NCBI GenBank assembly: GCA_015655415.1
Contig: JAATFB010000088.1
Span: 62,001 to 126,000 of the forward strand
DNA length: 64,000 nucleotides
Source: Actinomycetales bacterium
GTDB taxonomy: Bacteria; Actinomycetota; Actinomycetes; Actinomycetales; Microbacteriaceae
Direction of reading: 5' to 3'
How positions within the stretch are numbered: the stretch's first letter is position 1; each line of letters begins with the position of its first letter. Shown piece by piece: positions 23,353 to 32,074 of this stretch. A program made the translations under genes and the position numbers. Below the pieces are notes generated by a model that was given only the letters and a program-made list of their open reading frames with translations, searched no databases and was not told the DNA's origin.

Positions 23353-24567
23353 ATGTCGTTCGCCAGCGCGTTTCTGTCGTGGGTCTCGGGGCCGTTCGAG
23401 CGCGCTCACCGGCTCAGCGCCGCCGCAGCGCCGGCGGCGGTCCCGCCGGCCCGAAGCCGCCGCGGAGGGCGCGCCGTCGAACCGACCGCGGCGCTGAGCC
23501 TGTCCACTGTCTACCGCGGCATTCAGATTCACGCGACCGCCGTCTGCCAGCTCTCGATCGACGTCGAGCGTGGCGGGACACAGCTCACGGAGACGCCGGC
23601 CCTCGTCCTCAAGCCCGACATCGACGAGACGCGCAGCGCATTCCTGGAGTACACAGTCGTCTCCCTCTACACGGACGGAAACGCCTTCTGGAAGATCACT
23701 CGCGGCCCTTCAGGCGAGGTCGTCAACCTGAAACCGCTCAATCCCCGCGAGGTCTCAGTCAACGTCACCCGCGACAGCTTCGGAATCGACCACATCACCT
23801 ATTGGTACGCCGGGACCGAACACACGGCCCGCGACATCCAACACCTGAAGCTGCTCCGCGTTCCGGGCCTGCACCGCGGTCTTGGCCCCATTCAGTCAGC
23901 GCAGATCGAGCTTGCCGGCGCGCTGGATGCGCGCGACTACGGGGCAATGTGGCTGTCCGACTCGAACATGCCTGACGGCATCCTCACAACGGACCAGGTT
24001 CTCGGACCCGGCGACGCCACGAAGTACAAGAACGTCTGGTACGGACGCAACCAGGACGGCACCCCGATCGAGGGCGACAAGAACCCGCACGAGCGGTTGC
24101 GGGTGCTCGGCCAAGGCCTCCACTACTCACCGTTGCTGCTCAAGCCCTCCGACGTTCAGTTCCTTGAGACACAGCAGTTCACCACCACCCAAATCGCTCG
24201 CCTACTCGGCACACCGGCCTCACTGCTGCTGGCCGCCGTCGAAGGCAACTCGCAGACCTACCAGAACGTGGAGCAGGACTGGATCGGCTACGTGCGATTC
24301 AGCCTCATGAAAGCGCTGCGCGAGATCGAAGAGGCGTTCACCGCCCTGCTCCCGGGAAAGCAGACGGCCCGATTCAACCTCGCCGCCCTGCTGCGCACGG
24401 ACACCAAGACCCGGTACGAGAGCTACGCCTTGGCGCTCGACCCCCAGCACGGCTGGATGACACCGGACGAAGTACGGCAGATCGAGGGACTACCGCCCCT
24501 CACCGATGCCCAGCGGGCCGTCCTCCGCCCCGCAGCCACACCGACGAAGGAGACCACCGATGCCTAA
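23353..24567 (+). CDS. Phage portal protein (HK97 family)
   Basis: This 404-residue protein has portal landmarks: LSLSTVYRGIQIHATAVCQL at the N-terminus, DGNAFWKITRG, the LKPLNPREVSV strand, and the helix region TQIARLLGTPASLLLAAVEG followed by QTYQNVEQDWIGY. Start ATG at 23353, with a purine-rich GTGGGAG close upstream. The longer open frame to 22753 only reads antisense-like sequence inside the terminase gene. The stop overlaps the capsid-protease start. Confidence 0.9.
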   Translation: MSFASAFLSWVSGPFERAHRLSAAAAPAAVPPARSRRGGRAVEPTAALSLSTVYRGIQIHATAVCQLSIDVERGGTQLTETPALVLKPDIDETRSAFLEYTVVSLYTDGNAFWKITRGPSGEVVNLKPLNPREVSVNVTRDSFGIDHITYWYAGTEHTARDIQHLKLLRVPGLHRGLGPIQSAQIELAGALDARDYGAMWLSDSNMPDGILTTDQVLGPGDATKYKNVWYGRNQDGTPIEGDKNPHERLRVLGQGLHYSPLLLKPSDVQFLETQQFTTTQIARLLGTPASLLLAAVEGNSQTYQNVEQDWIGYVRFSLMKALREIEEAFTALLPGKQTARFNLAALLRTDTKTRYESYALALDPQHGWMTPDEVRQIEGLPPLTDAQRAVLRPAATPTKETTDA

Positions 24568-26323
24568 AACCCCGCGACAGCGGTTCGCGGCCCTGGCAGC
24601 TCACACGAGCCCGCGCTGGAGCCTCGACGCAGAGGAATCCACGGCCAAGCTCCACCTGTACGGAGCCATCGGCGGGTGGTGGGGTGACATCGACGCCGCC
24701 CAGATCGTGCCGGCGATCCGCGATCTCGACGTGGACACCATCGAGGTATTCGTGAACTCGCCCGGAGGCGACGTCTACGACGGGGTCGCAATCCGCAACG
24801 CGCTGCGCCAGCACAAGGCTCGCGTCGTGGTCACGATCGACGGCCTCGCCGCTTCGGCCGCGAGCTTCATCGCCGTAGCCGGCGACGAAGTGATCATGGG
24901 CGAGAACGCCGAGCTGATGATCCACGAGGCATGGAGCATCGCGATCGGCGACGCCGCAGACATGCGAACCGCCGCCGACGACCTCGACCGGATCAGCGAC
25001 AACATCGCCGGCATGTACGCCGCCAAAGCCGGCGGCGACCCCTCCGCATGGCGAGCACTCATGAAAGCCGAGACCTGGTACTCCGCCCCCGAAGCAGTCG
25101 CGGCCGGGCTCGCCGACCGCCTCGACAGCGACGACACCGACACGGCCAACCTGTTCGACCTCTCCATGTACGCCCACGCCGGCCGAAAGGCCGCACCCAT
25201 CCCCGCCGCAGCACTGGCACTCTCCCGAAAGGACACCACCACCATGCCCGACGCGCTCACCCGTGAGCAGCTCGACACCGCCCTGGACGAGCGGTTCGAC
25301 GCATTCACCACAGAGATCAACCGCACCCTGGAGACCAGACTGGCATCGGTCGGCGCCCCGGCCGCAGCGGGACCGGCCTGGACCAGCTTCGGCGACTTCC
25401 TCAAGGACTACGTGCGCGGCGACTCCGCCGCCACCGACTTCTACCAGAGGCTCGCTGAATACGGTGGCGCCAGCACCGGCGACACCGGCCAGGGCAACAC
25501 GTGGGTGGACGACGCCATCCACCTCGTCGCCAAGATTCGCCGCGTGCTCGGCACCTTCACCCATGAGACTCTGCCCTCCGACGGCATGACCCTGGAGTAC
25601 CTCAAGCTCTCCAGCAACTCGATCACAGTCGGCAAGCAGGCCCAGCAGGGCGACAAGCTGCCGTTCGGCAAGATCGTGCTGAACAGCGACACCGCATCGA
25701 TCAAGACCTACGGCGGCTACACCACCCTCAGCCGGCAGATCATCGACCGCGCCAAGGCGCCGTACCTCAACACCGCCTTCAAGGCGATGGACATCGAATA
25801 TGCCCGCGCCACCGAACAGGCAGTCCGCGACCTGCTCGAAGCCACCATCGCCGCGCAGATCGCGGCCGGCAACAAGCTGCCCCTGTCCGCGACCGCCGGA
25901 GCCTACGACTGGCTCGACCTGATCGTGGACGCGGCCGACCGGTACGACGACACCGGGTACACGATCGACGGCGCCTACGTCTCCAAGGACGTGTTCAAGA
26001 AGCTGCTGCGCCTGGAGGACTCCGCCGGCAACTCACTCATGCGCGTCTACGGCGCCGGCGTCAACCAGGTCGGCGAGATCGACCTGACCGGCCTGCAGGG
26101 CAACCTGGCGTCCGTCACCTTCCGCCTCCTGCCTGGTGACGCCGCCAACACGGCCGCGTTCTACGACTCGCTCGGCATCACCGTGTGGGAGTCCGCCGGC
26201 GCGCCGTGGCAGCTCCAGGACGAGGACATCACCAGCCTCACCGGCGACTTCTCCAAGTACGGATACCTGGCCGCCGCGTCGCAGTTCCCGGACGCGATCC
26301 TGCCCATCGACATCGCCGCATAG
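24560..26323 (+). CDS. Prohead protease-major capsid protein fusion (ClpP-type S14 + HK97 fold)
   Basis: One 587-residue frame contains both the maturation protease and the capsid protein. Residues about 25-200 are ClpP-like: FVNSPGGDVYDG, the nucleophile Ser99 in GLAASAASFIA and His122 in MIHEAWS. From about residue 229 the HK97-type capsid follows, with a helical N-arm (LTREQLDTALDERF), TYGGYTTLSRQII and the C-terminal P-domain. Excellent AAGGAG at 24546-24551. An in-frame ATG at 25244 with AAAGGA upstream could also give free capsid protein (359 aa). Most HK97-type phages encode these as separate genes. Confidence 0.88.
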   Translation: MPKTPRQRFAALAAHTSPRWSLDAEESTAKLHLYGAIGGWWGDIDAAQIVPAIRDLDVDTIEVFVNSPGGDVYDGVAIRNALRQHKARVVVTIDGLAASAASFIAVAGDEVIMGENAELMIHEAWSIAIGDAADMRTAADDLDRISDNIAGMYAAKAGGDPSAWRALMKAETWYSAPEAVAAGLADRLDSDDTDTANLFDLSMYAHAGRKAAPIPAAALALSRKDTTTMPDALTREQLDTALDERFDAFTTEINRTLETRLASVGAPAAAGPAWTSFGDFLKDYVRGDSAATDFYQRLAEYGGASTGDTGQGNTWVDDAIHLVAKIRRVLGTFTHETLPSDGMTLEYLKLSSNSITVGKQAQQGDKLPFGKIVLNSDTASIKTYGGYTTLSRQIIDRAKAPYLNTAFKAMDIEYARATEQAVRDLLEATIAAQIAAGNKLPLSATAGAYDWLDLIVDAADRYDDTGYTIDGAYVSKDVFKKLLRLEDSAGNSLMRVYGAGVNQVGEIDLTGLQGNLASVTFRLLPGDAANTAAFYDSLGITVWESAGAPWQLQDEDITSLTGDFSKYGYLAAASQFPDAILPIDIAA

Positions 26324-26327
26324 CCCC

Positions 26328-26657
26328 ATGCCCTACAGCACGCCGCCCGCCACCACCGCCCTCGACTGGTACGTCCAAGCTCTCGGCGAGGACACGGATT
26401 ACGCGTCTCAATGCCACGCCCAGGCACAGCAGATGGTCACCGACTTCATCGGCGGGGAAAGCAACCCGTTCAGGGTGCCCGACTCGGTGGTGGCGCGCGC
26501 CGTGCTGGAAGTCGGCGCCGACCTGTACTACCGCAAGTCGAGCCGCAATGGCGTCGTCGGACTCGACGGCGTGGACCCGCAGCCGTTCCGACTCAACCGC
26601 GACCCCATGGCAGCCGCGTACCCGCTGCTGCGCCGCTACCTCGTGACAGGACTGTAA
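26328..26657 (+). CDS. Head-tail connector/adaptor protein (probable)
   Basis: This 109-residue protein, four bases after the capsid stop, with helical content and the pattern SVVARAVLEVGADLYYRKSS, is typical of the gp6-like adaptor that binds under the portal. Position in the module supports the call. RLNRDPMAAAYPLLRRYL ends the chain, as adaptor C-termini often do. Confidence 0.7.
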   Translation: MPYSTPPATTALDWYVQALGEDTDYASQCHAQAQQMVTDFIGGESNPFRVPDSVVARAVLEVGADLYYRKSSRNGVVGLDGVDPQPFRLNRDPMAAAYPLLRRYLVTGL

Positions 26658-26659
26658 CG

Positions 26660-27043
26660 ATGCCTAACACCCCGCGGATCGACGCAGCTCGGGCCCTCGC
26701 GGCCGACGTGCAAGCAGCGCTGGATGACGCCGGGCTGGAGGGCGCGATCGCATCCGTCGACCCGGCCGCCATTCCCTCCGGCGCCCGCCACGGCGTTGTC
26801 CTGGTGCAGGTTCCCGAGCTGACCTTCGTCAACTTCGCGTTCACGGAACCCACCTGGGAGCTGATCATCGTCGCCGGCACCCTCACCAACCCGCTCGCGG
26901 CGTGGGAGCGCATCGACCAGATCATCGCGGCGCTTGAAGCGGGCGACCTCAACATGGCCACCGGCCACTCGACCGCCTACGAGTCCCTCGACCCGACAGC
27001 GCCGGCACTACCCGCCTACTCGATCAAGCTCAACCCCATCTAA
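26660..27043 (+). CDS. Tail terminator/completion-type protein (probable)
   Basis: A 127-residue alpha/beta protein (RHGVVLVQVPELTFVNFAF and PTWELIIVAGTL strands, helix AWERIDQIIAALEAG). Such small proteins between adaptor and major tail protein commonly act as head completion or tail terminator factors. Assignment rests on location and size; no diagnostic motif. Confidence 0.55.
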   Translation: MPNTPRIDAARALAADVQAALDDAGLEGAIASVDPAAIPSGARHGVVLVQVPELTFVNFAFTEPTWELIIVAGTLTNPLAAWERIDQIIAALEAGDLNMATGHSTAYESLDPTAPALPAYSIKLNPI

Positions 27044-27053
27044 GGAGATACCC

Positions 27054-27473
27054 ATGACGATCAAGTCTCGGCCGCTTGGCCCCGGCAGCCTCAAGATCGG
27101 CGAAACCGGCACCGCCCAGGAGTGGGCCGCCCAGCTCACCAAGTGCGCGCTCACACCGTCCACCGACACGGAGGACGACATCGACGTGCTCTCCGGGGAG
27201 ACCCTCGACGGCGACGACACCACCACCTTCACCCTCGACGGCACCCTGCTGCAGGACTACGACCTTGAGTCCCTGGAGCTCTACTGCTTCGACCACCGCG
27301 GCGAAGATGTCCCGTTCGTATTCACGCCCTCACGCGAGGGCGCAGTGCAGTGGTCGGGCACCGTCCGGCTCCGACCCGTCACAGTCGGCGGGGACGTGAA
27401 GAAGCGCAACACCAGCGACTTCAGTTTCCCGCTGCAGGGTGACCCGACCCACGGCGAGATCGTCGCATCCTGA
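27054..27473 (+). CDS. Major tail protein (probable)
   Basis: This 139-residue beta-rich protein has an excellent AAGGAG site (27042-27047), consistent with high expression. It holds acidic beta segments (DDTTTFTLDGTLLQDY, VPFVFTPSREGAVQWSGTV) and ends DPTHGEIVAS, a pattern familiar from small siphovirus tail-tube proteins. Being followed by a gp10-like gene and the frameshifted chaperone supports this role. Confidence 0.7.
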   Translation: MTIKSRPLGPGSLKIGETGTAQEWAAQLTKCALTPSTDTEDDIDVLSGETLDGDDTTTFTLDGTLLQDYDLESLELYCFDHRGEDVPFVFTPSREGAVQWSGTVRLRPVTVGGDVKKRNTSDFSFPLQGDPTHGEIVAS

Positions 27474-27853
27474 TGGCCAACGCACAGTACGAGGTTCAAG
27501 GCGGACGGGAGCTGCGCCGCACCCTGAAGGAGGCCGGCATCGACCTCTCGAACCTCCGGAACGTGCACCGGCAAGCGGCCGAGGTGGCAGCTCTCGCCAG
27601 CCGCGGTCAAGCGCCGCAGCGCACCGGCAAACTCGCCGCATCGATCCGAGCCGGCGCCACACAACGCGCGGGGATCGTCCGCGCCGGATTCGCCCGCGTT
27701 CCCTACGCCAACCCGATCCACTGGGGCTGGCCCGCCCACCACATCACCGGCAACCCGTTCCTGACTCGGGCCGCACAAGACACCGAAACCCGCTGGGTGC
27801 GTCTCTACCTCGACTACGTGGAAAACGCGCTCGATCACGTGAAAGGCATCTAG
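27473..27853 (+). CDS. HK97 gp10-like head-tail joining protein
   Basis: This 126-residue protein overlaps the preceding stop by one base (TGATG). The sequence RGQAPQRTGKLAASIRAGAT, then the PIHWGWPAHHITGNPFL segment with conserved W and PxxF, is the signature of the HK97-gp10/tail-component family. It more often precedes the major tail protein; here the order is reversed. Confidence 0.8.
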   Translation: MANAQYEVQGGRELRRTLKEAGIDLSNLRNVHRQAAEVAALASRGQAPQRTGKLAASIRAGATQRAGIVRAGFARVPYANPIHWGWPAHHITGNPFLTRAAQDTETRWVRLYLDYVENALDHVKGI

Positions 27854-27856
27854 ACC

Positions 27857-28183
27857 ATGGCAATCCAGAAACTCCGCGTCACCCTTGCCGACGGCACCAC
27901 ACACGATGTCGTCCCCACCCTGGAGGACACGCTCACCTTCGAGACCACGCTGCGCAAGAACCGCGGCTGGGGGACGCTGCAGGACAACGCTCTAAAGCTC
28001 CAGCCCTTCCGAGCGTGGAACGCACTCCGGCGCAGCGGAGCCACAGACCTCACATGGGAGCGCTTCACCACGGGCCCGACCGCTGCGCTCTCCGTCGAAG
28101 TCGTCCGCGACGATCCCGAGGACACCGACACCGACGAGGCCGCACTGGGAAACGGTGGGAGCGCGGATCAGTCCACGAACTGA
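27857..28183 (+). CDS. Tail assembly chaperone, short form (gpG-like)
   Basis: This 108-residue protein from the zero frame binds the tape measure during tail assembly in analogous phages. Near its 3' end lies the heptamer GGGAAAC in the correct phase (codons GGA AAC), at which -1 slippage would extend the product. The acidic C-terminus (DDPEDTDTDEAALGNGG) is typical. Confidence 0.75.
   Translation: MAIQKLRVTLADGTTHDVVPTLEDTLTFETTLRKNRGWGTLQDNALKLQPFRAWNALRRSGATDLTWERFTTGPTAALSVEVVRDDPEDTDTDEAALGNGGSADQSTN
28147..28153 (+). promoter_or_regulatory. -1 programmed frameshift slippery site GGGAAAC
   Basis: A canonical X XXY YYZ heptamer (G GGA AAC) lies in the zero frame of the chaperone gene, 30 bp before its stop codon. 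Slippage leads into an open frame to 28314. The same arrangement is conserved in siphovirus gpG/gpGT chaperones. Confidence 0.8.
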
Positions 28184-28314
28184 TCTGCGCGCTTGCCCTC
28201 GCCACCAACCGCCTGCCCTCCGAATGGGCGCGCGAAAACCCCGACGACATACAAACCGTGCTTGAGCTGATGCGCGAGCATCAAGAGGAACTGGAGCAGA
28301 ACCATGGCCGGTAA
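28153..28314 (+). CDS. Tail assembly chaperone, -1 frameshift extension (gpT-like)
   Basis: After slippage at 28147-28153 the ribosome would read 53 more codons (RWERGSVHELICALALATNR and on, ending LEQNHGR), giving a 152-residue fusion with the short form. The extension has no start of its own and the strong helical, acidic composition of a real domain. It overlaps the tape measure start by 11 bp, so the two are translationally linked. Confidence 0.8.
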   Translation, partial: RWERGSVHELICALALATNRLPSEWARENPDDIQTVLELMREHQEELEQNHGR

Positions 28315-29836
28315 GACCGCGATCCTCTCGGTGCGGATCATCGGCGACGCCGTGGAGGCGGTCTCCGCCCTCGAAGCCACCGACTCCGCCGCAGGCCGAT
28401 CGATCTCGACCATGGACAAGGCATCCGTCGCTGCCGGCGGCGTGCTCGCCGCGATCACCGCCACGGCCACCATGTTCGGTCAGGCGGCGTCGGAGATGGA
28501 GCAAGCCGGCGGAGCCGTGGACGCGGTATTCAAAGGCAACGCCGATCAGGTGCACGCGTGGGCCGAGTCCGCCGCGACCGATGTCGGCCTCGCTTCCGAC
28601 GAATACTCCAACATGGCAACCCTGATCGGCGCCCAGCTAAAGAACATGGGCATCCCCATGGATCAAGTCACGGACAAGACTCGGGACCTGATCCAGCTCG
28701 GCGCCGATCTCGCCGCTCAGTACGGCGGCAGCACATCCGATGCGGTGGAAGCGCTGTCCTCACTGCTACGCGGTGAACGTGACCCAATCGAGCGATACGG
28801 CGTCTCCATCAACCAGGCCGCCATCGACGCGGAGAAAGCCGCGCTCGGCCTCTCAGGCCTCTCGGGTGAGGCCGACCGAAATGCCACTCTACAGGCCACC
28901 CTCGCCCTGCTCACCAAGCAGACCGCCGACGCGCAAGGGGCCTTCAACAGAGAGACCGACACCACCGCGCACAAGCAGCAAGTAGCTAACGCCGAATGGC
29001 AGAACGCCAAGATCGCTCTCGGCGAGGCGTTCCTGCCCGCGCTCTCCGCAGGCGCGGACCTGCTGGGCGATGTGGCGAGCCTTCTGCAAGACAACGCCGG
29101 CGCCGTGGACACGCTCGTCGCCGGCGTCGGTGGTCTCGCCGCCGCAATCCTGCTCGTCAACGGCGCCCTGAAGGCATACGAGGCTGCCGCCACGGTGGCG
29201 ACCGCCGCCACCTGGCTGTGGGACGTGGCCATGGATGCCAACCCCATCGGCCTCATCATCATCGCGATCGGATTGCTCATCGCGATCATCCTCGTGCTGG
29301 TCGCCAACTGGGATCAGGTCGCCGCGACCGCCTCCGACGTGTGGGGCGGCGTGGTCGGATGGGTGCAGCAGGTCGGAGCCTGGTTCCAATCCACCTTCGA
29401 CTCGATCGGGCACTGGTGGGACGGCCTGGTAGACGACTGGCACTCCGGTATCGATGGCTTCATCGGCTGGATACAAGACGCCCTGTCCTGGCTCGGGCAG
29501 ATAACCGGCTTCACCGCCGTGTCCGACTGGATCAGTGGTGCGACCGGCGACAAGCGGGCCGCCCGCGCGACCGCCTCGCCCCGCGAGCTGCTCGACGCTA
29601 CCACAACCACGAACCGGCTCATGGTCGCGACCGCCACGCTCACCCCGACCACGATGCGCACCCTCGCCGCGCCCAGCAACGCACCGTTGGCCGCCACCCG
29701 CCAACCCGTGGGCGATGTCTACTACATCACCGTCACTGGAGCGCTCGACGCCGACGCGGTGGGCGACCAAGTGGAGAGCATCCTCCGCCGGCGCGGTGGG
29801 CGGCGCGGATCAGCACCCGCAGCAGGAGCCTACTGA
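28304..29836 (+). CDS. Tape measure protein (short)
   Basis: This 510-residue protein starts inside the chaperone extension. The N-terminal third holds Ala/Gly-rich helical segments and the TP901-type YGVSINQAAIDAEKAALGL region. A hydrophobic helix (GLIIIAIGLLIAIILVLVAN) follows, then a Trp-rich stretch and a C-terminal VYYITVTGALDADAVG domain. Tape measure length sets tail length; at roughly 0.15 nm per residue the tail would be only about 75 nm. Confidence 0.85.
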   Translation: MAGKTAILSVRIIGDAVEAVSALEATDSAAGRSISTMDKASVAAGGVLAAITATATMFGQAASEMEQAGGAVDAVFKGNADQVHAWAESAATDVGLASDEYSNMATLIGAQLKNMGIPMDQVTDKTRDLIQLGADLAAQYGGSTSDAVEALSSLLRGERDPIERYGVSINQAAIDAEKAALGLSGLSGEADRNATLQATLALLTKQTADAQGAFNRETDTTAHKQQVANAEWQNAKIALGEAFLPALSAGADLLGDVASLLQDNAGAVDTLVAGVGGLAAAILLVNGALKAYEAAATVATAATWLWDVAMDANPIGLIIIAIGLLIAIILVLVANWDQVAATASDVWGGVVGWVQQVGAWFQSTFDSIGHWWDGLVDDWHSGIDGFIGWIQDALSWLGQITGFTAVSDWISGATGDKRAARATASPRELLDATTTTNRLMVATATLTPTTMRTLAAPSNAPLAATRQPVGDVYYITVTGALDADAVGDQVESILRRRGGRRGSAPAAGAY

Positions 29837-31296
29837 TGCCCCGACACATTCCGACCGTCACCGTTGGGGGCACCCCGATCCCGGCATCGTGGTCCGGCGA
29901 CAAGCTGGCGGCTCTCGCCGGGATCACGATCACGTGGGGACGCAGCAGCGTGTACGACCAGACCGGGCCCACCACCGCCCGCGTTCAGATCATCGACCCC
30001 ACCGGTACATGGGCTTCCGATCCGTCTCGGTACGGCGAGCAACTCGCGATCACCATCGACACGGGCCGCGCCCTGTTCCGTGGATGGGTGGACGAGCTCA
30101 CCGTGAAGCAGCGCCGCGTGCAGAACCCGGATGGCAGCGGCCCGGTCCAGGTGTGGCTCGCGACCCTCGACGCCACCGACCGCCTCGGCGCGTTCGCGAA
30201 AGCTGCGCCGCCCGCCCCGTCCACCCGTACCGTCACACCCAACCGGGAATACTTCGAATCCCGCTACGGCGCCGGCTTCTGGGACGACGCGTACGTGATC
30301 CACACCGACCCGGCATTCGGGCGCATCAACGCGGTGCGCACAGCCGCCGAATCGATCGGACTCACCAGCACGATCGCAGACCCGCCGGTCAGGTCCCTCG
30401 CCGACAAGACATGGTGGATGCTGCACCAAGCGGCCGGTACGTCGCTGTACGACCTGATCGCGCAGTGCTACATCCTCGCGGCCGCGCACGTGAACTACAA
30501 CGCCGCGACCGACACACTCGAACCTGGGTACCTCGCCCCTGCGACAGGCGAGAAACTCACCTTTGACGGCACCACCGTACGCCTGACGGTGGATGGCGCC
30601 GGCGTCTCGATCGACGCCAGCCAGATCGTGATCGACCGCGACGCTGAGACCAAGAGCACGATCGCCCAGAACATCGCCGCCCTTCGCCTCACCACCGCGC
30701 AATACACCCCCAGCAACGACCAAATACAGGTGAACGGGACCACCTACTGGATACCGTCCGAGCCGGCGGCCATCGGTGTCGAGGTGCCCGTCGCATCCAC
30801 ACCGACCTCACCGCTTGCAGCTCACAACGTCTATCAGCCCCCCTTCGGCGCTCAAACCATGAACCCCGCCAACAGCGCCGACGCATACCCGCGCGCCGAG
30901 ACGTACGTGCAAACCGTGTGGCAGGACACCATCCGCAGCATCAACGGCCGACTCACCGCCCCGCCTGCCACGTTCGATCTCGAACGATTCGACTACGGGC
31001 CGGACGCGGAGGCGATCCTTCTCGACACCATCGACCACCCGGCCGCGTTGCACTTCCCCAACGCGAAGTATGCAACCCTCACCGGCTTCGGACCCGCGTT
31101 CCAGCTCATCGGGGGAACCCTCACCTACGACACCGGCTGGAAGCTCACCAACGCTACGCTCGCGCCCGCCGCGGCGACTGCATCGACCCTGACCCTCGCC
31201 GACCTGTCGCAGAACGACACCGCAGCCCTCGGCATGTGCGACGACCCCATCACGGTCGGCTCAATCGGCTACCTCACGAAAGGACTCACCGCATGA
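29836..31296 (+). CDS. Minor tail protein (distal tail/baseplate type)
   Basis: This 486-residue protein is coupled to the tape measure by TGATG. The first ~100 residues form a tail-tip domain (VTVGGTPIPASW, GITITWGRSSVYDQTGPTTA, RALFRGWVDELTV) similar to the base of siphovirus tail tips. The rest is beta-rich. It likely combines distal tail and tail-associated functions in this compact genome. Exact homolog not recognised. Confidence 0.7.
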   Translation: MPRHIPTVTVGGTPIPASWSGDKLAALAGITITWGRSSVYDQTGPTTARVQIIDPTGTWASDPSRYGEQLAITIDTGRALFRGWVDELTVKQRRVQNPDGSGPVQVWLATLDATDRLGAFAKAAPPAPSTRTVTPNREYFESRYGAGFWDDAYVIHTDPAFGRINAVRTAAESIGLTSTIADPPVRSLADKTWWMLHQAAGTSLYDLIAQCYILAAAHVNYNAATDTLEPGYLAPATGEKLTFDGTTVRLTVDGAGVSIDASQIVIDRDAETKSTIAQNIAALRLTTAQYTPSNDQIQVNGTTYWIPSEPAAIGVEVPVASTPTSPLAAHNVYQPPFGAQTMNPANSADAYPRAETYVQTVWQDTIRSINGRLTAPPATFDLERFDYGPDAEAILLDTIDHPAALHFPNAKYATLTGFGPAFQLIGGTLTYDTGWKLTNATLAPAAATASTLTLADLSQNDTAALGMCDDPITVGSIGYLTKGLTA

Positions 31297-32063
31297 CCGG
31301 CAGCACACCCGTCTACGGCATCCGCTACCCCGACCAGGCCACCAAGCTCAAAGCGCTGGGCGGCGAGCTCGCGCAGATGGGAGGCGACATCGAGCGGGCG
31401 CTGCAAACCGCCGCGATCCCTCCAGTGTCGAACCCGCAGATCGTCACCGCACCGTCCGCCGCCGCCCGCGATCAGTACTGGGGTGTGCCCGCCACCGAAG
31501 CTGACCGTCTCACCCTGCAGGCCAAGGGTGCGCAGACCGTGCGCACCGACCTCGGCACGACGGAGCAATACTTCGCGACCTACGACGCCACGACGAACCC
31601 TGTGGGCCGGACCCCTGCAGGCTGGTACCGGGTCGCCGGTGCCCTGTATCACGCGGAGTTCACGGCGCAGCTGACTGCTGTCGCGGAAGGTGGCCCGGTT
31701 CAGATCGGTGTGTTGGCCCCGGACGCGGCGATGACGCCGAGGGCAGGGTTCGCGACTCCTGGCGCGTCCGGTGTGCTCACCCTTCAGGCCGGGCTCTACG
31801 CGATCTCGTTCTTCATGGCATTCGTGATGTCGGACGGGACCACTGCGCAGCCCGCCACGGGCCGGACCTTCATCGACGTTCAAAACGCCGCCGGCGTGCC
31901 TCTGGCGCGCGCGAACATGGTGCCGCCGGAGGACAAGGTACTGGTCGGCGTCCCGAACCTGTACATGCCGTCATCGGGGAGCGTGCGGTTCGCGCTCTAC
32001 AAGACGACAGGCGGCTCGCTGGGCTACGCCCGCAGCCGCATCCGAGTCACGCAGCTCTACTAA
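31293..32063 (+). CDS. Minor tail protein with C-terminal jelly-roll-like domain, candidate receptor-binding protein
   Basis: This 256-residue protein overlaps the previous stop by ATGA. The N-terminal part (YPDQATKLKALGGELAQMGG) is a conserved actinophage tail motif. The C-terminal 120 residues alternate short beta strands (YHAEFTAQLTAVAEGG, LTLQAGLYAISFFMAFVMSD, VRFALYKTTGGSL) like C1q/TNF-type jelly rolls seen at phage tail tips. As the last tail gene before lysis it is the best host-range candidate. Confidence 0.6.
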   Translation: MTGSTPVYGIRYPDQATKLKALGGELAQMGGDIERALQTAAIPPVSNPQIVTAPSAAARDQYWGVPATEADRLTLQAKGAQTVRTDLGTTEQYFATYDATTNPVGRTPAGWYRVAGALYHAEFTAQLTAVAEGGPVQIGVLAPDAAMTPRAGFATPGASGVLTLQAGLYAISFFMAFVMSDGTTAQPATGRTFIDVQNAAGVPLARANMVPPEDKVLVGVPNLYMPSSGSVRFALYKTTGGSLGYARSRIRVTQLY

Positions 32064-32074
32064 GGAGGCGCCCT

